Shown here: one piece after another, positions 34,701 through 44,991 of the stretch
Layout: the number at the start of each line of letters is the position of its first letter
Numbering within the stretch: position 1 is the first letter of the stretch
Assembly: GCA_016858145.1 (NCBI GenBank)
Contig: JAEHOE010000049.1
Coordinates: 248,001 to 312,000, forward strand
DNA length: 64,000 bases
Direction: 5' to 3'
From: Edaphochlamys debaryana
Lineage: Eukaryota > Chlorophyta > Chlorophyceae > Chlamydomonadales
The notes under the pieces: generated by a model
The model's input: the letters and a program-made list of their open reading frames with translations, nothing else
What the model was told of the DNA's origin: nothing
The model's database searches: none
Made by a program: the position numbers and the translations under genes

Positions 34701-37700
34701 AACTTGGACACACACACACACACACGCGCCCCCCCGCTTGGCCAGTCACCCCCCTAACCACAGTGGGCACCCCCAATGACATTAACGGTTGCCCACCCCA
34801 CCACCACAAGCACACCTGCCTGGCCCGCGCCTGCACACCTGTCAGAATGGCGAGGAGGCGGAAGAGGAAGCAAACATGCCCGCTGTGCCCCTGCCTTTGG
34901 TCCCCCTCCCCCCCCCCACCGAACCCCCTCCTCCCTCGCTGGGCTCCCCTGCCCCACCTGCTTGGCCCGCGCCTGCACGCCCGCGAGAATGGCCAGCAGT
35001 CGGAAGAGGGAGAGGGCGAGGTAGAAGGCCCAATCGGCGGGGGGCGGCGGGGGCACGCCCGCGGCCCGGCAGTATGCCTCCAGGTACGCCGCCTCTTCGG
35101 GGATGCCCTCGGGCAGGGCCCCGTGGGGGCCGCGGCGGAGGCGGGCCAGGGCGGGCGTGTCGGGGAGGTGGTAGGGCAGGCAGTTGTAGGCGACCTGTCA
35201 GGGGAGGGGACGAGGAAGGGGGAGGGAAGGGAGGAAAGGGGCATGAAGGATGGGCAAGGCATGAGGGACCGGCATCTGGCCAGTAGGATAACTCTCGTGC
35301 ACCTTCACCCCAAACCTCCCTCCCCTTCTTCACGCTCCTTCCCTGGGACTCACGTCGGCCCAGGGGTTGCCCAGCGTGCACAGCTCCCAATCCAGAACTG
35401 CCAACGGCCGGTGGGACACAGATCCAGATCCAGATCCTGATCCGGCTGCCTCCTCTGCAAACACCAGGTTGTCCAGCCTTGGGGGCAGGGGGGAAGGGGG
35501 CAGCGGCAGGAGGAATCACCAGTCGTGTGTGGACTGAGAGACCCAGGGCCCTGAGGCTTAGCCTTGGTGGCAATACCAATGAGCATTTAGACCCCAGAGT
35601 TCAGACCATAGAGCACTGAGACACAGCCCATGTCACACAGCCCACGTCACGTGGCACACCGCACACAGTGCATGGCATGCAGCGCACAGCACAGGGCATG
35701 CAGCGCACAGCACAACACAGCATGCAGTGTACAGCACCACACAGCATGCAGCATACAGCACAGGGCATGCAGCATACAGCACAGGGCATGCAGCGCACAG
35801 CACAACACAGCATGCAGCGCACAGCACAACACAGCATGCAGCATACAGCACAGGGCATGCAGCACACAGCACAACACAGCATGCAGTGTACAGCACCACA
35901 CAGCATGCAGCATACAGCACAGGGCATGCAGTGCACAGCACAGGGCACACAGCACGCAGGGCATGTGGCACACGTCACATGGCATGCAGCACAGGGCACA
36001 TGGCACCCCAGGCACATGGCACACAGCTCATGTCAAACGGCACGCAGCACAGAGCATGAGGCACACAGAGGACTGGCACTCAGCAAACAGCTCACAGCAC
36101 CCAGCACAGGGCACACAGCATGCAGCAGGGCAGTCTCTTTTGTGCCTTCGTCAAGAGACCGGTTTCCTTGCCCCCATCCCCCATCCCTTGCCCACTTAAA
36201 CAATATATCCGCCCTCCCCCCCACCCGCCGCCCACCACTGCGGGATGCCCGTGGGCTCCTCCGCAAACACCAGATTGTCCAGCCTTGGGGGCAGGCAGGG
36301 GTACAAGGAGGGGCGAGCCCGTCGCCACACCACTGCGTCCCTCGATACTGTACACAATCCGCCACCTTCCCCCCCCTCCGTCCCACGTCGCCAAGTCTGC
36401 GCGGTCACACCCACCCCAAACACATATGGTCCCGAGTCTGCGCGTTCATGCCCCCCCCCCTCCCTACCGGTAGTCCTCCCACACCAGGGCGGGCCAGGGC
36501 GACCCCCCCCATACACACACGCGCCCTTCCCCTCCCTCTCCCCCTCTGCCCCCCCTACCGGTAGTCGCCGTGCACCAGCGCGGGCCGGGGCGGGCGGGCG
36601 TCAGAGGGGGGCACGTGGTCGGCCAGCCAGGCCATGAGGGAGACCACGTGGGGCATGGGCTGGGGCACTGGGGGGGGGAGGCAAGAGGGAGGCAAGAGGG
36701 AGGGGGGACCGGGAGGGGGGGAACCCTGAGATGTTTGCAGCCCGCCTCCCTGCTGTGTTCACCGCGCACTCTGTCCCGCCCCCTAAGTCTGGGTGGTGTT
36801 GTGCGACGTCCAGGGGATCAGCATCCGGCGTCCTGGCCCGGACCTATCCTCTTGTTCGCTGCGCTATCCCGCACTACAAGTGGGAGCAAACAGCCGGTCG
36901 CCTACGGTCCCACCCCCACCCGAAGTGCGGTGCTGATCGCTGCAGCGGCCCCCTGACGCCCTCCCCTCACCCCTGGCCACCAACTCCCCCTCACACACAC
37001 AGGTCCCCCAGCCCCCCGCCCCCGCTCCCACCCGAGGCCCGGTACTGCTCGCTCCAGCGCCGCAGCTGCCGCCCGCAGTAGCCGTCCGGGGAGCCAAAGC
37101 CGGGGGCCAGATGCAGGGAGGCGGGGGGCAGGCGGTGCAGAGAAGCGAGCACCTGGGGTGGAGGAAGGGGTGGAGGAGAGGGATGTGTGAGGGGGAGTAG
37201 GTGCCATTCTCCCTCGTGCTTCCCACATTTTTCCCAGCCCCGTTGCCCGCCCCTCTAACTCCCCGCCCGCAGCCACCAGGTATCATGGTGTGCCTCATCA
37301 GCCCACCCTCTTTATCAGCAACGTACTCGCGCCCCGGCCTTTCCACGGCAACCGACCCTACCCCATCCCAAACCCACCACCACACCACACGCTGCCCGGC
37401 GCCCCGCTGCCTTGCCCCTCCGGCACCTCCCCGCTCCAGGCCCGGCCACGACCCACGCCACGCCGTACACCTTCCCCCATGCCGTACACCCCTGCCGTGC
37501 GGTGTACGGCGCCTCACCTGTGCCATGTGGCCGTACACGGCCGCCCGCTGCTGCGGCTGCAGCTGGGGGAGGTTGGGGTCCAGGAAGATGCGGCCCTGCG
37601 CGCACTCCATCAGGTAGAAGGGCGTGCCTGCCGGGGAAAGGGAGGCGAGTTCGGGTATGAATTGAAATTTTCAGCGATTGGTGGGGATTGCTCTGTGAGG

Positions 37701-38206
37701 AGAGCCAACTGGAAGAGGGAAGTGTGGAGGTGCTCGGGAGGCGGGGATGGCGCTGGGCATGGGCCAGCCGACGTGCCAAAACTCTTGCACGAGCAGGAAC
37801 CTCGACTTCTCGTTTGGGTCGCACAGTTTGAGATTTGGGTGCGCAGCTCACCCAGGGGCTCGTTGCCGGCGCAGAGATGCACAGGTTTGGGCACCGGAAA
37901 TCCGGTCGGCGAGAGCGCCGCGATAACCGCGTACTCCCGCTCGACAGCGTGTGCGGACGCGAGCAGCTTTCCAGGCGGCTTCTTGCGCAGCACCAGTCGC
38001 CGAGGCTGGCCATCACCGGCAGTGAGCGTCACCAAGAAGGTCGGGTTGCTCTGGCCGTGGCTGAACTGCTGCACCTGTGCGCTAGGAGCCCCCGTCCGGA
38101 ACAGTTCCGGCACCTGCTGCTTCAGGTAGACGAGCAATTTGGGCACGTTGAGCTCATGGCCGGAGCGCACAGGGCCCGCTGAGTCGAGGGTCGCGAAGCT
38201 CGCCAT
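28727..38206 (-). CDS. ACAD10/ACAD11/IBR3-type protein: phosphotransferase-like kinase plus acyl-CoA dehydrogenase, probably peroxisomal
   Basis: Eighteen exons on the minus strand give 909 residues: 38206-37852, 37627-37518, 37152-37032, 36667-36559, 35477-35354, 35194-34958, 34523-34086, 33929-33873, 32730-32584, 32351-32243, 31838-31609, 31351-31259, 30894-30838, 30683-30609, 30360-30281, 29838-29761, 29352-29205 and 28888-28727. Residues 20-350 are an APH-type kinase domain: [10 protein letters not shown] nucleotide loop, LVHGDYR (Asp230), LDNLVF and [10 protein letters not shown] (Asp261), all active-site residues kept. Residues 353-498 hold a Cys-rich linker. From about 480 an acyl-CoA dehydrogenase follows: [73 protein letters not shown]. 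The end is KAKL; AKL fits a PTS1 signal. Relatives act on 4-hydroxyacyl-CoAs or indole-3-butyrate-derived CoAs in beta-oxidation. Family members are about 780-830 residues, so the linker explains the extra length. MTEP is MTEK here. A further upstream in-frame ATG at about 38314 is possible. Confidence 0.93.
29645..29805 (-). repeat. Duplicated exon 3' end with donor in the ACAD gene
   Basis: The end of exon 29838-29761 (CACCTGCACTTGGCCAGCTC on the plus strand, true copy at 29758) is copied at 29646-29690 further down the same intron, with CGAAACACACGCGTTTCC between them. Confidence 0.85.
30146..30310 (-). repeat. Duplicated exon 3' end in the ACAD gene
   Basis: TGGCCATGAGCTCGATGGCC occurs at 30152-30171 and, as the true exon end, at 30282-30301. 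The intronic copy has lost the better donor context (ACTTGG instead of ACCTGG). Confidence 0.85.
31820..31952 (-). repeat. Duplicated exon 5' end with decoy acceptor in the ACAD gene
   Basis: GGCGAGGACCTCCATGTTGC occurs at 31819-31838 (true exon start, minus-strand acceptor AAG) and 31930-31949 (copy with a CAG acceptor). Only the 31838 copy continues into the dehydrogenase frame ([14 protein letters not shown]). Confidence 0.87.
32145..32180. repeat. (CCGCAA)n microsatellite in an ACAD intron
   Basis: About five perfect CCGCAA units plus a partial sixth lie within the intron between exons 32351-32243 and 31838-31609. Confidence 0.9.
32919..32979. other. Long imperfect hairpin inside an ACAD intron
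   Basis: GGATGC (32919-32924) pairs with GCATCC (32974-32979), and inside it a GCGCTGC-TTCCGC arm pairs with GCGGAAGCAGCGC with a three-base bulge around a loop of about ten bases. The fold is about 60 nt, the size of a small-RNA precursor, but no transcription evidence is available. Confidence 0.5.
34817..35010 (-). repeat. Duplicated exon 3' end with donor in the ACAD gene
   Basis: The true exon end CACCTGCTTGGCCCGCGCCT (from 34955) with about 50 further coding bases is copied at 34814-34865 with scattered changes. The copy keeps a donor-like CACCTG. Confidence 0.82.
35436..36300 (-). repeat. Duplicated exon 5' end separated by a minisatellite
   Basis: The [15 protein letters not shown] exon start at 35438-35477, with its acceptor tract, is copied at 36254-36293. 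The true exon (35477-35354) goes on to [13 protein letters not shown]; the copy diverges after [10 protein letters not shown]. About 500 bases of minisatellite lie between the copies. Confidence 0.85.
35625..36125. repeat. CACAGCA/GCATGCAG minisatellite in an ACAD intron
   Basis: About 500 bases consist of interleaved short units (CACAGCACA, ACACAGCATGCAG, CAGGGCATGCAG). Higher-order blocks of 22-50 bases repeat almost exactly, for example at 35695-35760 and 35800-35860. Purine/pyrimidine bias opens long Cys-rich frames on one strand and Gln/His-rich frames on the other; these are artefacts of the repeat. Confidence 0.93.
36464..36595 (-). repeat. Duplicated HGD-motif exon end in the ACAD gene
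   Basis: CCCTACCGGTAGTC occurs at 36465-36478 and 36553-36566, each followed by a segment coding the kinase motif. The true exon (36667-36559) reads ALVHGDYR. The intronic copy reads ALVWEDYR and so has lost the catalytic His-Gly-Asp. Confidence 0.85.
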
Positions 38207-38917
38207 CGCGCTCAGGTCATAGCTGTGAGGAGTTGGTGTGGCGGATGCGATGTATCCAGCCAGGTTTACCAAGTTCGGCGCCACGCGGGCAACCGTCACC
38301 GTGTCAAGGCGCAAAACACAATGTCCCGCCTTTCCCCCTCCGGTCCGGAAGTCCGGAAGTCCGGAAGTCCCAGCCCAAAAGTCCCGCGGCCCTTACCCCA
38401 AACGCCGCAGTGCAGCGAGCTAGGAACCCAGAGGGCCTGGCGGCACGGCACCGTGTGCGTGCCCCCTTGATGCCCCCTCGGAATGCGCTGCACATGCCAG
38501 TGACGCCACCTTACTCTGGCAGCGGTTGCACACAAGACCGTCCTCCATCCTGCCATCACAGCAGCCCTGCGGCCTTATCCCGGCGCGCCCTTCGGTCCTC
38601 GGGGGCAGGACAATGTGCGGCGTAAAGACAGTGTGAGTGACCTCCGGAGGCGGGGGAAGGGAGGGGCGGGGGAAACGGCCAAGCCCCTCAGCTTAGCCCG
38701 CAGCAACCCAACTAGTCAGCGCGCAAATCGCACCGAGGCTTCCTTGGGCACTTGCTTGCACGCACTTCCTGGCAGTTTGCCTGCCTGCCTGCCTCCTGCC
38801 AGCCTCGCTGACCCACTGCACACTCAGCCAATCTACTCAAGCCGAGCTGTTGCCACACGGCAAGCTTTGGGCCCCGTAGCCCCCACGTAAGACCTAGGCG
38901 CCTCCCGTGGGACCCCC
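38207..38917. other. 5' flank of the ACAD gene
   Basis: No gene is supported. It is the upstream region of the ACAD gene and borders the repeat island. A triple TCCGGAAG tandem lies at 38344-38368. Confidence 0.4.
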
Positions 38918-40343
38918 CCTGGTCGCCCCTTTCCGCCGCGCTGCCACAGCCGCCTGTCCATCCCGGCAGCTCCAATGGCTCCTGTCTCTCCCTCCTTGCT
39001 GGGCGCATATGCGTCCCACAGGCCCCAATCCCCTGCCTGCACGATGCACGGGGTCCCCCTTTGCAGGCCCTGCGCCCCTTCCACGCGCACACCCCTGCCA
39101 CGCTCAGGCCTGCCCTGCTAGTGCACTGCTCCACTCGTCCACTCCTCGCCCGCGCCGACATCATCGGTCCATGCTTGCGTGCCCTTGCGCCGGGGCGGGC
39201 ATCATGAGGTGGGGTGGGGCGCGTGACGCGGACAAGCCTCAACGGGGCACTCTGCACCTGGACACTGCCCTCGCCCGTCCCCTTGCCTCGCCCCTCCTAC
39301 CTCCACCCCCACCCTGCCCCCTGAACCTCTCCTCCCCTCAACGCCTGGCATTGGCCAGCAATGAGCGAGCCGCCTTAGGGTTGGCCCCCACCGAAAGGGG
39401 CCCCCCCCCTTTGGATATGTTGGTGACGAGATTTGGGCTGTGTAGCGTGAGTGGCACCTCCTTGGCATGTCGCTGCGCGCCTCACTGTGGGGTAGCGCCC
39501 GCCTCTATAGCTTAGTGGTAGAGCGTTCCCTTCGTACGACAGATCTCACAGGCCCACACAGGCCCGCATCCGGATCCTGTACGAGCGAGGGAAAGGTCCT
39601 GAGATCAAGCCTCAGTGGGGGCAGATGGCCGTACACAGAGAGCCATTATCATGACTTCCGATCCTCCTCTCGTCTTTTACCTCCCTCCCACGTCATCGTC
39701 AGCCATCCTGGGGTGGGCTTGATGGAGAAAGACCCTCAAAACGGGAGAGTACCCTCCCCTGCGGGGTGAAAGGGTGGGTGAATAGGTTGCTTTTTGCAAT
39801 AATGCTTGTGCACCATTTTGCAACAATGCTTTGTGCACCTGGGGGGATGAGGCAGGTGCGGCCGGCGGCCCTACCTTCAATGCTGCCAGCACCCGTGTAC
39901 AGAGGGGAGCACTCCCGACACTCCCCCACGGTGCCAGGCGCGGGCCAGGGCGGGTCTCTAGGAGGTGGGGCATGATTAGGCCCTGAGCACGGTCCGGCTT
40001 CGCCCTTCAGACGGCAATCGGCTGAGGGCCTCAGCGGCGCTGCGGAGGGCTGCCGCCGCCGATTCGCAGGAAAGGAGTGCCCTGAACCGGTACTGGTACT
40101 GGATGAAGGCAGGGCCGAGGAAGGACGTCTTCAACAGCAGCCTTCGCTGCAGCCCCGATAGCTCCCATCTGACGATCTGAGTGCTGCCGTCGGCCTCCCT
40201 AATGGGATGCGTCCCACAGGCCCCCAAAAGTCTGACTGCATGGCGGATGGGTCCTCCTGGCGAACCCCGCCACGCCACCCCTGCCACGGCCGGGTGGTGC
40301 TGCCCTGCTTGTGCGCTGCTGCACTTCCCCCGCTCGCCCTCCA
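38918..40343 (+). repeat. Inverted repeat, arm A (about 1.43 kb, intact)
   Basis: This arm is the near-identical reverse complement of 42700-43082 joined to 45190-46241. It holds tRNA-like copy 1, a CCACCGAAAGGGGCCCC block and, near 39970, the sequence GGCATGATTAGG that represents the empty LINE target site. Confidence 0.9.
39501..39623 (+). tRNA. tRNA-Thr(CGT)-like gene with intron, copy 1
   Basis: Acceptor GCCTCTA pairs with TGGGGGC plus discriminator A; the D arm is GCTTAGTGGTAGAGC; anticodon stem TTCCC/GGGAA closes loop TTCGTAA with anticodon CGT; the variable loop is AGGTC. A 51-base intron (39537-39587) splits the anticodon loop after position 37, the usual tRNA intron site. The mature form would be 72 nt. 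The T loop reads ATCAAGC rather than TTCAATC, so this copy has lost the conserved T54 and may be a pseudogene. Confidence 0.75.
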
Positions 40344-40381
40344 CGGTTCATGCTTGAGAGAACGTCTGCCGGGAGGCGTGT

Positions 40382-41221
40382 GTGGGAGCGGCGAAGCCTC
40401 CGTTGCGGCTCTTGTTCCGTGAGTGTGGGCAGCTCCCGTTGCAGTATCATTGGTTAGCGTTGGCATGTGGTTTCTGGAATCGGCTGGTGAAGGATCCAGG
40501 GTCTGCCTATCGAACTACGTTTGTGGCTGATGTAGGGTTGGCCCTGAAGTTTAAGGGGCGGCCTGAGTTGGATTGTTGGGCTGACAAGATGCTTCGGGTC
40601 TTAGGTAGGTGCTCTTGGGTACGAGTGGCCAGCTGGTGGTGGTGATGCTGCACCTCAATTGCGGTATACGGCTCATTTGCTCAACGTGGAGTGGGTTCTG
40701 GATGCGTTTCGGCAGTGGTTGATGGCGGAGTGGACGGGGCCGCAGGAGCACTCGGATCCCCGCACTTGGACTGGGGAAGGAGTGACGCTATGTCGGTACA
40801 GCGCTTGGATGAAGGCTGATGGAGCTGCGCGGTATCTTCGGTCTGCTTTGCCTCTTGAGCATATGCGTGCAATGGCCAGGTTCAGGTTTGCGTTTGGCCT
40901 TTGGCCGTTTCCCGTGATGCCAGTCGATTACAGCGGTCAGAGCGTGTGTGCAAGATATGCCATCAAGGTGTGGAAGATGAGCTTCATGTGTTGTTCGAGT
41001 GTGAGGGCTATGAGCAGATTCGGCATGAGTCTGGTTTGGGCTTCCATGGAGGTGATGTGGGTTCCTTTTGGCAGCAATGCCCACGTGCTCTTGGGAGCTT
41101 CTCCCATCGGGTCATACAGCGGAGAGCTAGTCGTATCTGAGTTCTTGGTGTGGCCCGACTCTGGCCCTAACGGAGCGTGCGGGTTGGGTCAACACATGTA
41201 ACATCTGTCTGTCTGTCTGTC
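40382..41221 (+). pseudogene. Decayed LINE 3' fragment (RT C-terminal region and zinc knuckle)
   Basis: Frames switch along the segment: PPLRLLFRECGQLPLQYHWL then NRLVKDPGSAYR (40390-40530), ARYLRSALPLEHMRAMARFR (40820-40890) and CKICHQGVEDELHVLFEC-EGYEQIRHESG (40950-41040). The last is the C-x2-C ... H-x4-C knuckle found after LINE reverse transcriptases. At least two frameshifts break it. The 3' end has TGTAA (41197-41201) followed by a short (CTGT)n tail to 41221, as in algal LINEs. It belongs to a different family from the element at 43083. Confidence 0.75.
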
Positions 41222-41665
41222 CGGGGCGAGCGCCATGAGTGAGTGGGGTGGGGTGCATGAAGCGGGCAGGCCTCAACGGGACAGGACACTCTGGGCCCTC
41301 CTCCTCCTGCAGCGTGCTCTTCTAACCCCCTCCCTCGCCCTGCCCCTCTCCTGCTCGACGCCAGGCCTTCCGTACATACGCAAATGGCCCCCACCGAAAG
41401 GGGCCCCCCCTGTGGATATGTTGGTTACGAGATTTGGGTGGTGTAGCGTGAGTGGCACCTCCTTGGCAGGTCGCTGCGCGCCTCGCTGTGGGGCAGCGCC
41501 CGCCTCTATAGCTTAGTGGTAGAGCGTTCCCTTCGTACGACAGATCTCACAGGTCCACACAGGCCCGCATACGGATCCTGTACGAGCGAGGGAAAGGTCC
41601 TGAATTCAATCCTCAGTGGGGGCAGATGGCCGTACACAGAGAGCCATTATCATGACTTTCGTTCC
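41222..41665 (+). repeat. Diverged direct copy of the tRNA-bearing part of arm A
   Basis: It matches 39190-39655 in order: GTGGGGTGGGG, CCTCAACGGG, the CCACCGAAAGGGGCCCC block, the tRNA-like gene and GAGAGCCATTATCATGACTT. It starts right after the (CTGT)n tail. Part of it (41320-41425) is inverted again at 42296-42400. Confidence 0.82.
41502..41624 (+). tRNA. tRNA-Thr(CGT)-like gene with intron, copy 2
   Basis: It has the same cloverleaf and 51-base intron as copy 1. The T loop is the standard TTCAATC, but the T stem has one A-C mismatch (CTGAA/CTCAG). It is probably functional or newly degraded. Confidence 0.72.
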
Positions 41666-42189
41666 TCTTCGGTCGCGTCTGTCTAGCATGCCCGCTCTCG
41701 CTGGCCGCATGGCCCCATGACTCTCGCGCGTGCGTCTGCTGTGGCCCGTGCTCAGTTTCAATTTCTTCTGCGTGATTTTGCTGCTCTGGGTGTGCCTGCG
41801 AAGGGCTGGGGATCTGTTGGCGCCTTGCATCCTTTCCTGCGCATCTGTGACGGCAACCTACTGACCACTGTTCCTGGAATTGACCTCTAATGCCCTGTCC
41901 TGCCTTTTCTTGCTCTGCCGTTTCGGGCCTGGTGTTTGTGTGAGACGCTGCCTGCACGCTGCTGTTGCGTAGTTTCAGCCTTGGGCGCATAATGCTTGAT
42001 GTTGTGACTGGACTCCCCTCTCCTACTGGATCCGGCTCTGCCTTTCGTTATTGCATCCTGATCTTGGGATCTCAGTGCCATGGTCCGGCTCCTGACAGTA
42101 TCGTGTGCTCGCTGTCCTCTGCAGTGTTGCCTGTGTATACGTGCCCGCATCCGAACGGTATATGCGTTGTGGGTCGCTGACCCTGGTGG

Positions 42190-42400
42190 TTGGGTGCTGG
42201 CAGAGCACCGTCAGGCCGAGGAGGCTGCCAATGTAACACACTACTACTACCGTCAGGCCGAGGAGGCTGCCACTGTGACACACTACTACTACTCGTCACC
42301 AACATATCCACAGGGGGGGCACCTTTCGGTGGGGGCCATTTGCGTATGTACGGAAGGCCTGGCGTCGAGCAGGAGAGGGGCAGGGCGAGGGAGGGGGTTA
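42190..42400. repeat. Short tandem pair and inverted block
   Basis: CCGTCAGGCCGAGGAGGCTGC with a TACTACTAC tail occurs twice (42209 and 42251), and a third relative is at 46369. From 42296 to 42400 the sequence is the reverse complement of 41320-41425. Confidence 0.8.
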
Positions 42401-42699
42401 GAAGAGCATCAACGAGGCGAAGCGCTTGGTTGTGGTGCGGCGTAGGGCATGCCGCCGCAGACTACGCGAGGAGACGACCTGTGGGAGGGCTCGTTGTCGC
42501 CTGGAACCGGGAGGCCCGCGAGGGCAAGGGGCACAGGGGCATATGGCACAGCTCGCGGGGGAAACGCACACGAGTGTTACGGAAAGGGAGGGAGGGCGAG
42601 GCACCTCGCGTAAGTGCGGCGGAGCCCCAGGGAAGCGCCCGCAATTCCGCACGGCGAGCAAAGGTGCCCAGCGTACTTACCGTGTGCTTACCTGCGCTT

Positions 42700-43082
42700 G
42701 GGCGGGCGGGGGAAGTGCAGCAGCGCACAAGCAGGGCAGCACCACCCGGCCGTGGCAGGGGGTGGCGTGGCGGGGTTCGCAAGGGGGGCCCATCCGCCAT
42801 GCAGTCAGGCTTTTGGGGGCCTGTGGAACGCATCCCAGTAGGGAGGCCGACGGCAGCACTCAGATCGTCAGATGGGAGCTATCAGGGCTGCAGCGAAGGG
42901 TGCTGTTAAAGACGTCCTTCCTCGGCCCCGCCTTCAACGCTCATCCTGGCTCATCCAGTACCGGTTCAGGGCACTCCTTTCCTGCGAACCGGCGGCGGCA
43001 GCCCTCCGCAGCGCTGCTGAGGCCCTCAGCCGATAGCCGTCTGAAGGGCGAAGCCGGACCGTGCTCAGGGCCTAATCATGCC
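42700..43082 (-). repeat. Inverted repeat, arm C, outer part
   Basis: This is the reverse complement of about 39972-40343. It ends at the LINE insertion point; the remainder of the arm resumes at 45190. Confidence 0.9.
43071..43082. repeat. LINE target-site duplication, left copy
   Basis: CCTAATCATGCC is repeated exactly at 45178-45189 and occurs once, uninterrupted, in arm A (reverse complement at 39970-39981). Confidence 0.92.
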
Positions 43083-44991
43083 GCCGCCTGAGCCGCCGCC
43101 CGGCCCGCCGCCCGCACCGCCACCCCCTGATACCTCACTGCGAACCGTCGTGAAGGCCAAGACCCTGGGGGTAACAGTCGCCAACACCGCCGCCCTGTGC
43201 AAGCCGGCCATCGCCCTGGATGGAGTCTACTCGGCTCTAACCAAGCTGGTGTCCCTGAATCTTTCAGCCTTTGGGAGAGCGTCGACGGCCTCTGGCTACG
43301 CAATCTCCAAGGTCCTGTACCACCTGGAATTCGCTTTCCCCCCCCCGCCCGAGCTGCAGCGACTCTGCAGCACGGTCGCAGCCATGGTGGACCGCAGCAT
43401 GACGCCGGCGGCACACACCAGTAACCCACACGCTCGCCTACCGGGGATAGGCTACAAGGCGATGTGCGTCCCCCCGGAGGACGGAGGGCTCGGCCTCCTC
43501 CCGGTGGTAGAACACGTACGGGCCCGACAAGCGGTGCTGGCGACACGCTGCGTGCTGGGCAGCTGCCCGAACCTCCTCCGCTTCAGGCCAGTGTGGCCGA
43601 CGGTCGCAATGGAGCTCCTCCGACGAACGCACCCGGCCGTACACCCCCTCTGCCTCTTCACAGCCCAGCGGGCAGGCCCCAACGCCGCCACCAAGGTGCT
43701 GGGGACCACGGCAAACAGCCCCTGCCCGACGCTGAACATGATAACGGGGGCACTCCTCCATCTCCCCCGGGTTGAGTTGATCAAGAGCCCCGCGGTGGGG
43801 CCGTGGGTACACAGCGCGCCAGTATGGGGAAATCCGGCCCTCAGACCCGCAGCAGCGGGCCGTGGGGGGCTGGAAAGCATGTATGCGGACCTGATGGGTA
43901 TCAATGAATTGAGGACTGTTGGCCAACTAGTAAGAGCCTATAGGGCAGGGGCGGGAGCAAGGGCGGGGCTCAGTGGAGCCCAGGGGGGCAGGCTGCCACC
44001 GATGGCTAGGAGCGAGTGCTCAAGGAAGGTGAAAGAGAACATCGTAGTTGGTCTGTGGGGACGAGGGGGGTATGAGTCTCTACCCGCAGCGCTACGCAAT
44101 GGCCCTGCGCTCCTAGGGAGGATCGATAGCTTGATGGGCCATATTCCCGTACCGTGGGTGCAAGCAGCAACGGAGGTGGAAGAGAACCCGGACTTGGCCT
44201 GCCCAGAGGAGGAGGCATGGAAAGAACTCTTGGGATGCATAGGTTGGCGGATCGGACAGACGCTTGTGTCAGCGGCTAGGCTGTCGGTGAGCTTGGCCAC
44301 GGCCCTGCAGATGGAGCCCGCTTTTGAGTATGTGAAAGGCAAGCATTTGAATTTTGTGGCAGAGGCGCTGAGTGGTGGGGTAGGGGACGAGTCAGACCTG
44401 TTGGACCTACAAGCCACCTTGCGCAGGCTGTGGGCCCTGCGCTGGGAGAACGTGTGGAAGGAAGCTTTCTGGCGCTTGGCGCTCAACGGCTTTACTGGCT
44501 TTTCGGCACATGAAGGAACGGCCACGTGCCCATGTGAGATTGCGATGCACGGAGGGGACAGATTGCACCACTTTTGGAAATGCTACTTGGCTGAGGGCCT
44601 GGTTGATGAGATGTGCGTGTGTCTAGGGGGCGAGCAGGGCATGCCATGGACCTGGCCACTTCGCCGGTTCAATCTTTGGCTGGCTCGACCAACGGAGGGA
44701 GTTGACCAGAGAGTGTGGGATGTGGTGTGTCTTGCAGCCACGACAGCCATGGAGAAGGGACGCCGATATCTATACGCGACAAGGGAGAATGGGAATCGCC
44801 TCGGGGTGCTGAACCGTGGACGTGTGTTGGTGTCAGCTGAGTTTTGGGGAGCGCTTCACTCTTTTGCTGCGCTCAGGCCACCAAGTGGCTGGGAGACAAT
44901 ACCGGCGGACCACCCTTTCCTGCGAGTCTCAGGTGGCAGATTGACTGTGCAGGAGCCCCCAGGCGTCCTGGCCTTGATTGACGATGATTAA
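43078..44991 (+). pseudogene. LINE reverse transcriptase C-terminal fragment (open frame, no native start)
   Basis: The 637-codon frame is open but starts with an ATG supplied by the target-site duplication, not by the element. It begins after the reverse transcriptase palm: KTLGVTVANTAALCKP, then the thumb-like LNLSAFGRASTASGYAISKV and LYHLEFAFPPPPELQRLCST, and GYKAMCVPPEDGGLGLLPV, all typical of the part after the YxDD core. A C-terminal knuckle-like CPCEIAMHGGDRLHHFWKCY is present. No YxDD, endonuclease or RNase H motif is seen. The intact frame of this length suggests that insertion was recent. Confidence 0.85.

Noticed and set aside
35601..36199. Cys/Leu-rich and Gln/His-rich frames over the minisatellite
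   Set aside because: Several frames on both strands are open only because the short repeat unit has no stop codon. It lies within an ACAD intron.
36254..36293. LDNLVF-coding segment as the true fifth exon of the ACAD gene
   Set aside because: The frame after [10 protein letters not shown] does not reach the VLDWE motif or a proper donor. The copy at 35477 does.
39501..39623. tRNA-like copies as heads of SINEs
   Set aside because: Homology extends more than 500 bases on both sides of the tRNA, and there is no 3' tail or target-site duplication directly behind it.
43438..43926. Minus-strand frame inside the LINE
   Set aside because: It is antisense to a continuous 637-codon frame with LINE motifs.
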